NCBI RefSeq assembly: GCF_010729665.1
Contig: NZ_AP022610.1
Location: 992,001 to 1,056,000, forward strand
Length of the DNA: 64,000 nt
Origin: Mycolicibacterium madagascariense
Lineage (GTDB): Bacteria > Actinomycetota > Actinomycetes > Mycobacteriales > Mycobacteriaceae
Reading direction: 5' to 3'
Below are positions 43,025 to 52,466 of this stretch, one piece after another. How positions within the stretch are numbered: the stretch's first letter is position 1; each line of letters opens with the position of its first letter. The notes beneath the pieces are model-generated. The model was not told where the DNA came from. It searched no databases and saw nothing but the letters and a program-made list of their open reading frames with translations. The translations under genes were made by a program, and so were the position numbers.

Positions 43025-44275
43025 ATGACAACGCTGAGGACGGGGGCGGGTTTCCCCCAGGTAGTGGTCACCGCCGTCACCTCGACCACGTCGATGGCCA
43101 CCGATGCCGAGGACACCTGGCAGCAACTGCTGGAGGGCAAGAGCGGCATCCGTCCGCTCGACGTGCCGTTCGTCGAGGAATTCGATCTGCCGGTCCGCAT
43201 CGGCGGGCAGCTGCGCGAGCAGTTCGACCACCACCTCAACCGCGTCGAGCTGCGCCGCCTGTCCTACCTGCAGAAGATGTCGACGATCCTCAGCCGTCGG
43301 CTGTGGGACCAGACCGGTCTCGACGAGGTCGACACGTCGCGGCTGATGGTGTCCATCGGGCTGGCCCTGGGCACCTCGGAGGAGGTCGTCGCCCAGTACG
43401 ACACCTTCAAGGCCAAGGGCATGCGGGCGGTCTCGCCGCTGGCCATCCAGATGTACATGCCCAACGCCGCGTCGGCCGCGGTCGGTCTCGAACGAAAGGC
43501 CAAGGCGGGCATCGTCACCCCGCTCATGGCGGACTCGTCGGGCGCGGCCGCCATCGCCGAGGCCTGGCGCGCCATCGTCTTCGGTGACGCCGACTTCGCG
43601 ATCTGCGGGGGCATCGACACCTGGATCGCCGCGGTGCCGATCGCCGCGTTCAACAACCTCGGCCTGCTGTCGACCAACAACGACGACCCCACCGCCGCAT
43701 GCCGGCCCTTCGACGTCGACCGCGACGGCACGGTCTTCAGCGAGGGCGGGGCGCTCATGATGATCGAGACCGAGGAGCACGCCACGGCCCGCGGCGCGAC
43801 GATCCTGGGTCGGCTGATGGGCGCCGCCATCACCTCCGATGGCTACGACGTCGTCGCGCAGGACCCAACGGGGGAGTCCGCCGCGCGGGCCGTCCGCCGC
43901 GCGATCGACCTGGCGGGCATCTCACCCGAGGACATCGACCTCGTCACCGCGCACGCCCCGGGCACCGGTCCTGGCGACCTCGCCGAGGCGACCGCGCTGC
44001 ACCGGGTGCTCGACGGCAACCGCCCGGCGGTGTACGCGCCGCGCGCCGCGCTCGGCCACGCCTGGGGTGCGACCGGCGCCATCGACGCGCTGCTGACCGT
44101 GCAGGCGCTGCGCGACCAGGTCGTGCCGCCCACGCTCAACCTGCACCACCTCGACCCGGCCATCGACCTCGACGTGGTCGCGGGCGAGCCGCGGCGCGCC
44201 GACTACCGCTACGCGCTCACCGACTGCTTCGGCTTCGGCGGGTACAACGTGGCGCTGGTGTTCGGCGCCGCCTGA
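43025..44275 (+). CDS. beta-ketoacyl-ACP synthase (KasA/KasB-like) lacking the catalytic cysteine
   Basis: Encodes 416 residues collinear with mycobacterial KasA/KasB: HHLNRVELRRLSYLQKMS, AIVFGDADFAICGGIDTW, FDVDRDGTVFSEGGALMMIETEEHA, AALGHAWGATGAIDALLTV, LDVVAGEPRRADYRYALTDCFGFGGYNVALVF. At the nucleophile the family has ACSSG, but here residue 170 is Asp (MADSSG, GAC at 43532-43534). The first active-site His is kept in a changed context (TAHAPGTG); the second is kept (ALGH); the Lys before it is Arg. It is therefore unlikely to condense acyl chains normally and may be a decarboxylase-like or chain-length-partner protein. Confidence 0.88.
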   Translation: MTTLRTGAGFPQVVVTAVTSTTSMATDAEDTWQQLLEGKSGIRPLDVPFVEEFDLPVRIGGQLREQFDHHLNRVELRRLSYLQKMSTILSRRLWDQTGLDEVDTSRLMVSIGLALGTSEEVVAQYDTFKAKGMRAVSPLAIQMYMPNAASAAVGLERKAKAGIVTPLMADSSGAAAIAEAWRAIVFGDADFAICGGIDTWIAAVPIAAFNNLGLLSTNNDDPTAACRPFDVDRDGTVFSEGGALMMIETEEHATARGATILGRLMGAAITSDGYDVVAQDPTGESAARAVRRAIDLAGISPEDIDLVTAHAPGTGPGDLAEATALHRVLDGNRPAVYAPRAALGHAWGATGAIDALLTVQALRDQVVPPTLNLHHLDPAIDLDVVAGEPRRADYRYALTDCFGFGGYNVALVFGAA

Positions 44276-44314
44276 CTTCGCCCGCGGGAGCGCGCACTCT
44301 GCCACCATGAGGGC

Positions 44315-44743
44315 ATGGCAGACGAGATGGAATCCGAGCGCGAGTTCAACGCGCGCAACATCGCCGAGTTCCGCGCCAACGGCGGCAAGGTCGGCGGGCA
44401 ATTCGAAGGCTTTCCGCTGCTGATCCTGACCTCGACGGGCGCCAAGAGCGGCGCACCGCGGGAGAATTTGATCGGCTACTTCGACATCGACGACACGGTC
44501 TACGTCGTCGGCTCCGCGGCGGGCCGCGACGCCAGCCCCGGCTGGGTCTTCAACCTGCGCGCCCACCCCGAGGTGAAGGTCGAGATCGGCCCCGACCCGC
44601 AGCGCCCCGCGGTCGCCCACGAGCTGCCGCGCGAGGAACGCGACCGCATCTACGCTGCGATCGTCGAGCGGGCGCCGGGCTTCGGCGAATACCAGGAGAA
44701 GACCGACCGCGTCATCCCGGTCTTCTCGCTCACCGACGGCTGA
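44315..44743 (+). CDS. deazaflavin (F420)-dependent nitroreductase-family protein (Ddn-like)
   Basis: Encodes 142 residues of the split-beta-barrel Ddn family: NIAEFRANGGKVGGQFEGFPLLILTSTGAKSG, a YVVGSAAGRDASPGWVFNLRAHPEV stretch and a C-terminal VIPVFSLT. Members bind F420 and reduce quinones or nitroimidazoles. It starts 39 bases after the KAS-like gene; the MOSC fusion gene begins six bases after its stop, so they form an operon. Confidence 0.9.
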   Translation: MADEMESEREFNARNIAEFRANGGKVGGQFEGFPLLILTSTGAKSGAPRENLIGYFDIDDTVYVVGSAAGRDASPGWVFNLRAHPEVKVEIGPDPQRPAVAHELPREERDRIYAAIVERAPGFGEYQEKTDRVIPVFSLTDG

Positions 44744-44749
44744 TACGCC

Positions 44750-46501
44750 ATGGCGACGCTGGTGTCGGTGAACGTCGGTATGCGGCAGGATGTTTCGTGG
44801 CACGACCGCACTGTCTACACCGGCGCGTGGAAGAACCCCGTGACCGGTCCGCGCCTGGTGCGCCGCCTCAACGTCGACGGCGACGGGCAGGGCGACCTCG
44901 GCGGCCACGGCGGTGAGAACCGCGCGGTGCTGGTCTACCAGCTCGACTCCTACCGGCACTGGGCCCGGGAGTTCGGGCGCGACGACCTGACCCCCGGGCT
45001 GCTCGGGGAGAACTTCACCGTCGAGGGCCTGCCCGACGACGACGTGTGCATCGGAGACCAATACCGCATCGGTTCAGCGGTTTTCGAGGTCACTCAGCCG
45101 CGGGTCACGTGCTACCGCGCGGGGCTGCGCATCGGGGTCCCGACGATGGCGGCACTGCTCGTCGCCCACCGCCGGCCGGGTTTCTACCTGCGGGTGCTCA
45201 CCGAGGGGGAGGTGGCCGCGGGGCAGGAGGTCGTCAAGGTGGCGGCGGGCCCCGAACAGGTCACGGTCGCCGAGATGGACGCCCTGCTGTACCTCCCCGG
45301 GCACCCGCGCGACGCGCTGGCGCGGGCCATGCGCATCCCCGCGCTGAGCCCGGGATGGCAAGCCTCCCTTGGCAATCTGGCCGCCCAGTCCGACGGCTCG
45401 GGCAACACCGGGCTGACCGCCGCGGCCGCGGTCCCACCCCCGGCCTGGCCCGGCTTTCGCACGCTGCGCGTTGCGGAGGTGCGCGACGAGAGCAGCGACG
45501 TCCGGTCGCTGGTGCTGGCCGATCCCGACGGCGCCGCGCTGCCGGGCTGGCTCGCCGGTCAGTCGGTCGCGCTGCGGGTGCCCGCCGGTCTCGACCGCGC
45601 GATGGCGATCCGCAACTACTCGCTGTCCAACGCCGCGGGCTCCGACCGCTACCGGATCGCGGTCAAGCGCGAATCCCGCGGTGCCGTCAGCCAATACGTG
45701 CACGCGCGGGTCGTGACAGGAGACTCCGTCGACGTCGCCGCACCCCGCGGTGCGTTCTTCCTGGCCGACGGTGACGCGCCGGTGATCCTGCTCTCGGTCG
45801 GCGTCGGCATCACGCCGGTGCTGTCGATGCTGCACGGGTTGGCGGCGGCCGGGTCGACCCGGCCGGTGTGGTGGCTGCACGGCGCACGCTGCGGCGCGGA
45901 GCATCCGTTCCGGCAGGAGGCGAATGCTCTGCTGAATCGGCTGTCGCACAGTGCGTCTCGGGTCTTCTACAGCCAGCCGAGCCCCGACGACCGGCTGGGT
46001 GTCGACTTCACCGACCGCGGACGCCTGTCGGTCGACGTGCTGAGCCATCTCGACCTACCCCGCGACGCGCAGGCCTATCTGTGCGGGCCCGTCGACTTCA
46101 TGGACGAATTCGGTTCCGCGCTGGCCGATCTGGGCCTCGACAGCGGGCGCATTCACAGCGAACGCTTCGGCGCGGTCGCGGCGCTCACCCCGGGGATCGC
46201 CACCCAGACCGTGCCGCCGCACCCGGCCGTCGGACCACTCGGCACCGGCCCGGAGGTGAGCTTCGCGCGCAGCGGGCTCTCCGCGCCCTGGGGTCCGCCG
46301 AGCACCAGCCTGCTGGAGTTCGCCGAGGCGTGTGACGTGCCGACCCGCTGGTCGTGCCGCACGGGTGTGTGCCACAACTGTGAGACCGCGCTGCTGTCGG
46401 GGAGTGTGCGCTATGACCCTGCGCCACTTGATCTTCCGGCCGCGGGGAACGTCCTGATCTGCTGCGCGCAGCCCGTCGGTCCCGTCGTCGTCGACCTGTG
46501 A
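44750..46501 (+). CDS. three-domain protein: MOSC, ferredoxin reductase and 2Fe-2S ferredoxin
   Basis: Encodes 583 residues. Domain 1 (~1-170) is a YiiM-like MOSC domain with GGHGGENRAVLVYQLDSYRHW and TQPRVTCYRAGLRIG, Cys in VTCY. Domain 2 (~228-470) is a ferredoxin-NADP reductase fold with RNYSLSNAAG, SVGVGITPVLSML and YLCGPVDFMD. Domain 3 (~500-583) is a plant-type 2Fe-2S ferredoxin with CRTGVCHNC (C-x4-C-x2-C) and the fourth Cys near the end (LICCAQP). The order allows NAD(P)H to flavin to 2Fe-2S to molybdenum-cofactor electron flow in one chain. Its start lies six bases after the Ddn-like gene. Confidence 0.93.
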   Translation: MATLVSVNVGMRQDVSWHDRTVYTGAWKNPVTGPRLVRRLNVDGDGQGDLGGHGGENRAVLVYQLDSYRHWAREFGRDDLTPGLLGENFTVEGLPDDDVCIGDQYRIGSAVFEVTQPRVTCYRAGLRIGVPTMAALLVAHRRPGFYLRVLTEGEVAAGQEVVKVAAGPEQVTVAEMDALLYLPGHPRDALARAMRIPALSPGWQASLGNLAAQSDGSGNTGLTAAAAVPPPAWPGFRTLRVAEVRDESSDVRSLVLADPDGAALPGWLAGQSVALRVPAGLDRAMAIRNYSLSNAAGSDRYRIAVKRESRGAVSQYVHARVVTGDSVDVAAPRGAFFLADGDAPVILLSVGVGITPVLSMLHGLAAAGSTRPVWWLHGARCGAEHPFRQEANALLNRLSHSASRVFYSQPSPDDRLGVDFTDRGRLSVDVLSHLDLPRDAQAYLCGPVDFMDEFGSALADLGLDSGRIHSERFGAVAALTPGIATQTVPPHPAVGPLGTGPEVSFARSGLSAPWGPPSTSLLEFAEACDVPTRWSCRTGVCHNCETALLSGSVRYDPAPLDLPAAGNVLICCAQPVGPVVVDL

Positions 46502-46502
46502 C

Positions 46503-47387
46503 TCAGCCCTTGACGAGCGTGAACTGACCGAGCTCGCTGACGCGACGCTTGAAGAAGTCACTGCAGCCGACGAGGTACTTCATGTACCGCTCGTACACCT
46601 CTTCCGACGTTGCGGCCACGGCCTCGTCGTGGTGGGCCTCCAGCGCCGTCGACCACAGGTCGAGCGTGCGCACGTAGTGCTCGTCGAGGAGTTGCTTGTC
46701 GGTGACGGTGAACCCGGATTCGGTGGCGAGGGTGACGATCTGCTCCTCGCCGGGCACCGACCCGCCGGGGAAGATCTCCTTGGCGATGAAGCGCATGAAC
46801 CGCAGATCGCTCATCGTCACGGGGATGCCCATCTCGGGCCACTTCTTCAGCGGGTGACCGAGGATGGCCTGCAACACCATTCGCCCGTCAGCGGGCAGGA
46901 TGCTGCTGCACGTCTTGAAGAACGGCTCGTAGCGGTCCGGCGGGAACGCCTCGATGGCCTCCAGGCTGATGATCCGGTCGACGGGCTCGGTGAACTGCTC
47001 CCAGCCTCCGAGCACGATGCGCCGGGTGCGCTCGGTGTCGAGGTCGTCGAGCAACTGCTGGGCGAACTTGCTCTGGTTCTTGCTCAGCGTGAGGCCCACG
47101 ACGTTCACGTCGTACGTCTCGACCGCACGCTTGAGCACCGAACCCCACCCGCAGCCGATGTCGAGCAGCGTCATGCCGGGCTTGAGATCGAGCTTGCCGA
47201 GGGACAGGTCGATCTTGGCGTACTGCGCCTCCTCGAGCGTCATGTCGTCGCGCTCGAAGTAGGCACAGCTGTAGGTGCGAGACGGATCCTGGAAGAGGCC
47301 GAAGAAGTCGTCGGACAGGTCGTAGTGCGCCTGCACCTCTTCGAAGTGCGGTTTCATCGATGTTCTGTCGACCGTGCTCTCAGCCAT
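46503..47387 (-). CDS. mycolic-acid cyclopropane-synthase-family methyltransferase, divergent active site
   Basis: Encodes 294 residues with the SAM motif LLDIGCGWGSVLKRAVE and the family blocks HYDLSDDFFGLF, YSCAYFERDDMTLEEAQ and EEVYERYMKYLVGCSDFF. Two positions differ from active CmaA/MmaA enzymes. The FEHFG region is IEAFPPDRY, keeping the Glu but losing the His. The LHTIT His that helps hold the bicarbonate is Gln (VLQAIL). The Tyr of EHYVRTLDLW and the Cys of YSCAYF remain. Starts at the ATG. It is 93 bases downstream of the second paralogue, on the same strand. Confidence 0.88.
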   Translation of the reverse strand: MAESTVDRTSMKPHFEEVQAHYDLSDDFFGLFQDPSRTYSCAYFERDDMTLEEAQYAKIDLSLGKLDLKPGMTLLDIGCGWGSVLKRAVETYDVNVVGLTLSKNQSKFAQQLLDDLDTERTRRIVLGGWEQFTEPVDRIISLEAIEAFPPDRYEPFFKTCSSILPADGRMVLQAILGHPLKKWPEMGIPVTMSDLRFMRFIAKEIFPGGSVPGEEQIVTLATESGFTVTDKQLLDEHYVRTLDLWSTALEAHHDEAVAATSEEVYERYMKYLVGCSDFFKRRVSELGQFTLVKG

Positions 47388-47480
47388 CCCCGACTGACCT
47401 TCCGTTCCGGTGGACCGCTCGTGTGACGCTGCGGACCTATTTAGTTAGAGTGTTTAGACAAAGTACAGCACTTCCGCGAA

Positions 47481-48416
47481 TCACGCCTTCTCACAGGTGA
47501 ATTGGACGACGTCGGTGTAGCCCTCACGGAAGAGGTCCGCGCATCCGTCGAGGTACTTGAGGAAACGCTCGTAGATCTCCTCGTTGGTGATCTCGATGGC
47601 CTCGTCCTTGTTGGCCTCGAGATTGCGCGCCCAGGTGTCGAGGGTCTTGACGTAGTGCGGCTGCAGGTGCTGCTCGCGGGTGACCGTGTAGCCGGCCTTG
47701 ACTGCGTGCTCCTTGACCATCGACGCCAGCGGCAAACGGCCGCCGGGGTAGATCTCGTCCATGATGAACTTGATGAAGCGCACCCGCGACATCGTCAGCG
47801 GCAGCTTCTTGGCCTTGATCTCCTCATCCTCGGGGATCGTGATCGTGTGCAGCATCTGCACGCCGTCGGCGGGCAACCAGTCGTAGGTCTTCTTGAAGTA
47901 GTCGTCGTACTTGTTGAAGCCGAAGTGCTCGAACGCGCCGATGGAGACGATGCGGTCGACCGAGCCGGTGAAGTCCTCCCACGGCTGCAGGCGGACCTCC
48001 ATCGAGCGATCGCTGGTGGAGTTGGCGAACCAGTGCTGCTCGATGTGCTGCTTCTGGTTCTCCGACAGCGTCAGGCCGATGACGTTCACGTCGTACTTCT
48101 CGACGGCCCGCATGATGGTCGCGCCCCACCCGCAGCCGATGTCGAGCAACGTCATCCCCGGTTCGAGTCCGAGCTTGCCGAGCGACAGATCGATCTTCGC
48201 CATCTGCGCCTGCTCGAGGGTGTAGTCGTCCTTCTCGAAGTACGCGCAGCTGTAGACCTGGTTGGGGTCCTGCCAGAGTTTGAAGAACTCATTGCTGATG
48301 TCGTAGTGGAACTGGACTTCCTTCTTGTCCGACCCACGCGTCTGCGAAGCGGACTTGGAAAGCCACTGTGATTGCGCAGTCGACGGGGTTTGCGTCTCAC
48401 TCGAAGAACTCATCAT
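47481..48416 (-). CDS. mycolic-acid cyclopropane-synthase-family methyltransferase
   Basis: Encodes 311 residues. All family hallmarks are intact: HYDISNEFFKLWQDPNQVYSCAYFEKDDYTLEQAQ, LLDIGCGWGATIMRAVE for SAM, SIGAFEHFGFNKY with the catalytic Glu, MLHTITIPEDEE with the His, and PHYVKTLDTWARNLEANKD. It therefore should act on olefinic mycolate precursors, adding cyclopropane or methyl groups; which modification cannot be told. A ~25-residue N-terminal extension (SSSETQTPSTAQSQWLSKS) is longer than in the M. tuberculosis enzymes. Upstream of the divergent paralogue. Confidence 0.93.
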   Translation of the reverse strand: MMSSSSETQTPSTAQSQWLSKSASQTRGSDKKEVQFHYDISNEFFKLWQDPNQVYSCAYFEKDDYTLEQAQMAKIDLSLGKLGLEPGMTLLDIGCGWGATIMRAVEKYDVNVIGLTLSENQKQHIEQHWFANSTSDRSMEVRLQPWEDFTGSVDRIVSIGAFEHFGFNKYDDYFKKTYDWLPADGVQMLHTITIPEDEEIKAKKLPLTMSRVRFIKFIMDEIYPGGRLPLASMVKEHAVKAGYTVTREQHLQPHYVKTLDTWARNLEANKDEAIEITNEEIYERFLKYLDGCADLFREGYTDVVQFTCEKA

Positions 48417-48648
48417 CCAACCTTGTCAGCTATCGGATTCGCGGTCGCGGTGGTGCCGTGCAGCATCTGCTTCACCTAGTCGGCACACCGACCCTACCTC
48501 TGTCGCACCGGCATCTCGACGGGTACCGAAGCCGCGGCGCGCCGACGATGGCGGTGACGGGCGACACGTAGTTTGCCGAACGCGCGTGCTGTCGATTGCT
48601 GGCCGCCCCGGCGTGACGGGGCGGGACGGCACCGCCCAGACTGATCCC

Positions 48649-49551
48649 ATGACAGAACGTGAGGACACCCGCGTCGCGGTCTACCTGGACTTCGACAACA
48701 TCGTGATCTCACGGTATGACCAGGTCAACGGCCGCAACTCGTTTCATCGGGACAAGACCAAGGGCCTGGAGGTCGAACGCCTGCAGCGGGCGACCGTCGA
48801 CGTCGGCGCGATCATCGACTTCGCGTCGTCGTTCGGCACCCTGGTGTTGACCCGGGCATATGCCGACTGGTCGGCCGACGTCAACGCCGGTTACCGCGGT
48901 CAGCTCGTCGGTCGCGCGGTCGACCTGGTACAGCTGTTCCCCGCCGCGGCCTACGGCAAGAACGGCGCCGACATCCGCCTGGCGGTCGACGCGGTCGAGG
49001 ACATGTTCCGGCTGCCCGACCTGACCCACGTGGTGATCGTCGCCGGCGACTCCGACTACATCGCGCTGGCGCAGCGGTGCAAACGGCTCGGCCGCTACGT
49101 CGTCGGGATCGGGGTGGCCGGGGCGTCGAGCCGATCGCTGGCCGCCGCCTGCGACGACTTCGTGATCTACGACGCGTTGCCGGGTGTGCCGGTCTTCGAG
49201 CCGGAGCCCGAGCCCGACCGCAAGGAGGAGCCCGAGCCCGAACCCAAGAAGCGGGCCCCGCGTCGGCGCGCCACCCGGCCCCAGGTCGTCGAGGAGGAGG
49301 AGCCGGAGACACCCGATCCGCAGACCGCCGCGACCGGCCTGCTGGAGCGGGCGCTGCGGATCGGGCTGGAGAAGGACGACGTCGACTGGCTGCACAACTC
49401 CGCGGTCAAGGCCCAGATGAAGCGGATGGACCCGTCGTTCAGCGAGAAGTCGCTGGGGTTCAAGTCGTTCAGCGACTTCCTGCGCTCACGCGCCGACGTC
49501 GTCGAGCTCGATGAGAGCTCGACGACGCGGATGGTGCGGTTGAAGAACTGA
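48649..49551 (+). CDS. NYN-domain RNase-like protein with C-terminal LOTUS/OST-HTH
   Basis: Encodes 300 residues. The N-terminal NYN (PIN-like) domain (~8-175) has VAVYLDFDNIVI, GKNGADIRLAVDAVEDMF and VVIVAGDSDYIALAQRCK, the conserved acidic metal site. A highly charged linker (EPEPEPDRKEEPEPEPKKR) follows. The last ~75 residues (TGLLERALRIGLEKDDVDWL, KSLGFKSFSDFL) resemble an OST-HTH/LOTUS RNA-binding module. The combination suggests an RNA nuclease. ATG start; it precedes the convergent esterase. Confidence 0.88.
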   Translation: MTEREDTRVAVYLDFDNIVISRYDQVNGRNSFHRDKTKGLEVERLQRATVDVGAIIDFASSFGTLVLTRAYADWSADVNAGYRGQLVGRAVDLVQLFPAAAYGKNGADIRLAVDAVEDMFRLPDLTHVVIVAGDSDYIALAQRCKRLGRYVVGIGVAGASSRSLAAACDDFVIYDALPGVPVFEPEPEPDRKEEPEPEPKKRAPRRRATRPQVVEEEEPETPDPQTAATGLLERALRIGLEKDDVDWLHNSAVKAQMKRMDPSFSEKSLGFKSFSDFLRSRADVVELDESSTTRMVRLKN

Positions 49552-49554
49552 GCG

Positions 49555-50778
<1,224 letters not shown>

Positions 50779-50881
50779 TCACGAACGTGGCACACCCTGC
50801 CTCGCCCGTTGCGAGGGATCGGCTCGCACCACCTACGATGGGCCTCGTTCGACATTCGGTGCGCACAATCAATGGAGTCTC

Positions 50882-52156
50882 GTGACGTCTTCTCGTCGTG
50901 CCCGGGGGGCCTGGTTGGGAGCAGCCTTCGCGGTGCTCGCCATACTCGGTGGCGTTCTGGTGAGTGGATCCGACCGGTGTGTGCACGGCTGCCAAGTGCT
51001 CGCCGCGCCGCGCAATCTGGCCGAGGCAGCGCCCCCGCCGGTGCCGACCTCGACGCCCGCGGCCCTGACGGTCATCCCGACGCCCGCCGCCGACGGCGTC
51101 AATCCGGCCGGGCCCGTCCTGGTGACCGCGACCAGCGGCACCCTCACCTCCGTCCGGATGACCAACGACAGCGGTCGGGAGATCCCCGGGGTCATCACCC
51201 CCGACCAGACGGTGTGGAAGCCGACGACTCAGCTCGGGTACGGCCGCACCTACAAGATGACCATCGTGGCGCGCGGGCCCAGCGGCATGCCGACGCGCCA
51301 GGTGGCGAGCTTCACGACGGTCTCGCCCAGTAGTCAGACGCAGGTGTACCTCGACCGCGCCGGGGGAGACATGCTCGTGGACGGCGCCACCTACGGCATC
51401 GGCACCGTCGTGGTCGCGCACTTCGACGAACCCATCGACGACAAGGCGAATGCCGAACGGCACCTCTCGGTCACGACCAACCCGCCGGTGCCGGGATCGT
51501 GGTACTGGGTCGACGACCAGAACGCCCACTGGCGGCCCGAGAAGTACTACACCCCAGGCACTTCCGTGACGGTCAACGCCAACCTCTACGGCACGCCGCT
51601 CGGCGACGGGCTCTACGGCACCGAGGACGAGCACGTCTCGTTCAAGATCGGCGACGCCCACGTGTCCATCGCCGACGACCACACCAAGCAGGTCAGCGTC
51701 TTCGAGAACGGCAAGCTGGTGCGCACCATGCCCACGTCGATGGGCATGGGCGGCACTCAGACCATCGCGGGCACCACGCTGTCGTTCTTCACCCCGCCGG
51801 GCGTCTACACCGTGCTCGACAAGGCCAACCCGGTCGTCATGGACTCCTCGACGTTCGGGCTGCCCATCGATTCGCGCCTCGGCTACCGGGAGTCGATCGC
51901 CTACGCGACGCGCATCAGCATCGACGGCATCTATCTGCACCAGTTGAATTCGACGGTGTGGGCGCAGGGCAACACCGACACCTCCCACGGCTGCCTGAAC
52001 CTCAACGGCGAGAACGCCGCATGGTTCTACAACTTCTCGGTCCCTGGCGACGTCGTCGAGGTCAAGAACACCGGCGGCCCACCGCTCAAGCTGTGGCAGA
52101 ACGGCGACTGGACCATCCCGTGGGATCAGTGGCGTCAGGGCAGCAAGCTGACGTAG
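50882..52156 (+). CDS. L,D-transpeptidase (YkuD, Ig-like domain)
   Basis: Encodes 424 residues from a GTG. A basic N-terminus is followed by one hydrophobic segment (~13-30, WLGAAFAVLAILGGVLVSG). A linker of Pro/Thr/Ala leads to two Ig-like domains (~75-255). The C-terminal YkuD domain (~256-390) has GIYLHQLNSTVWAQGN and the catalytic Cys in DTSHGCLNLNGENAAWF (SHGC), and a C-terminal tail with TGGPPLKLWQNGDW. It makes 3-3 cross-links in peptidoglycan, the major type in mycobacteria. Length and layout match the mycobacterial Ldt enzymes; the number cannot be assigned. Confidence 0.93.
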   Translation: MTSSRRARGAWLGAAFAVLAILGGVLVSGSDRCVHGCQVLAAPRNLAEAAPPPVPTSTPAALTVIPTPAADGVNPAGPVLVTATSGTLTSVRMTNDSGREIPGVITPDQTVWKPTTQLGYGRTYKMTIVARGPSGMPTRQVASFTTVSPSSQTQVYLDRAGGDMLVDGATYGIGTVVVAHFDEPIDDKANAERHLSVTTNPPVPGSWYWVDDQNAHWRPEKYYTPGTSVTVNANLYGTPLGDGLYGTEDEHVSFKIGDAHVSIADDHTKQVSVFENGKLVRTMPTSMGMGGTQTIAGTTLSFFTPPGVYTVLDKANPVVMDSSTFGLPIDSRLGYRESIAYATRISIDGIYLHQLNSTVWAQGNTDTSHGCLNLNGENAAWFYNFSVPGDVVEVKNTGGPPLKLWQNGDWTIPWDQWRQGSKLT

Positions 52157-52466
52157 ACCGGCTAAGCCGCTGTCGACCAACCACTTTCGCGCAGATTGCC
52201 GCCTAGACGTTTAGGACCGCGGGCGCCCGCCGATCGGATGATCTCGCTCGACGGCGTCCGCGGGCTTCCCGACAATGGGGGAAAAGGGAGCTATGGCCAC
52301 GTCCGACGTCAGGGCTGTGATTGGCGGCTGAGACGCCTGAATCACGACCGTGATGTTCGGCCGGCGCCTAGCACCAAAAACGGGACACGACCCGGGATCG
52401 GCAGCGGCCAGGGCCGGGACACGTGACCTCGCGAGGCGGGTCCCGGGAGGCGCGACCCGGACGCGG
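52157..52466. other. 310-base gap at the edge of the restriction-modification cluster, with a 12-codon ORF
   Basis: No full gene. At 52293-52331 a strong ribosome-binding site (gggggaaaagggag) precedes ATG and a 12-residue open frame (MATSDVRAVIGG) ended by TGA. Just behind it atcacg-ac-cgtgat (52341-52354) is a perfect inverted repeat. The strand is plus, opposite to the nuclease gene ending at 52467. It may be a leader or the start of a gene lost when the cluster was inserted or deleted. Confidence 0.4.
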
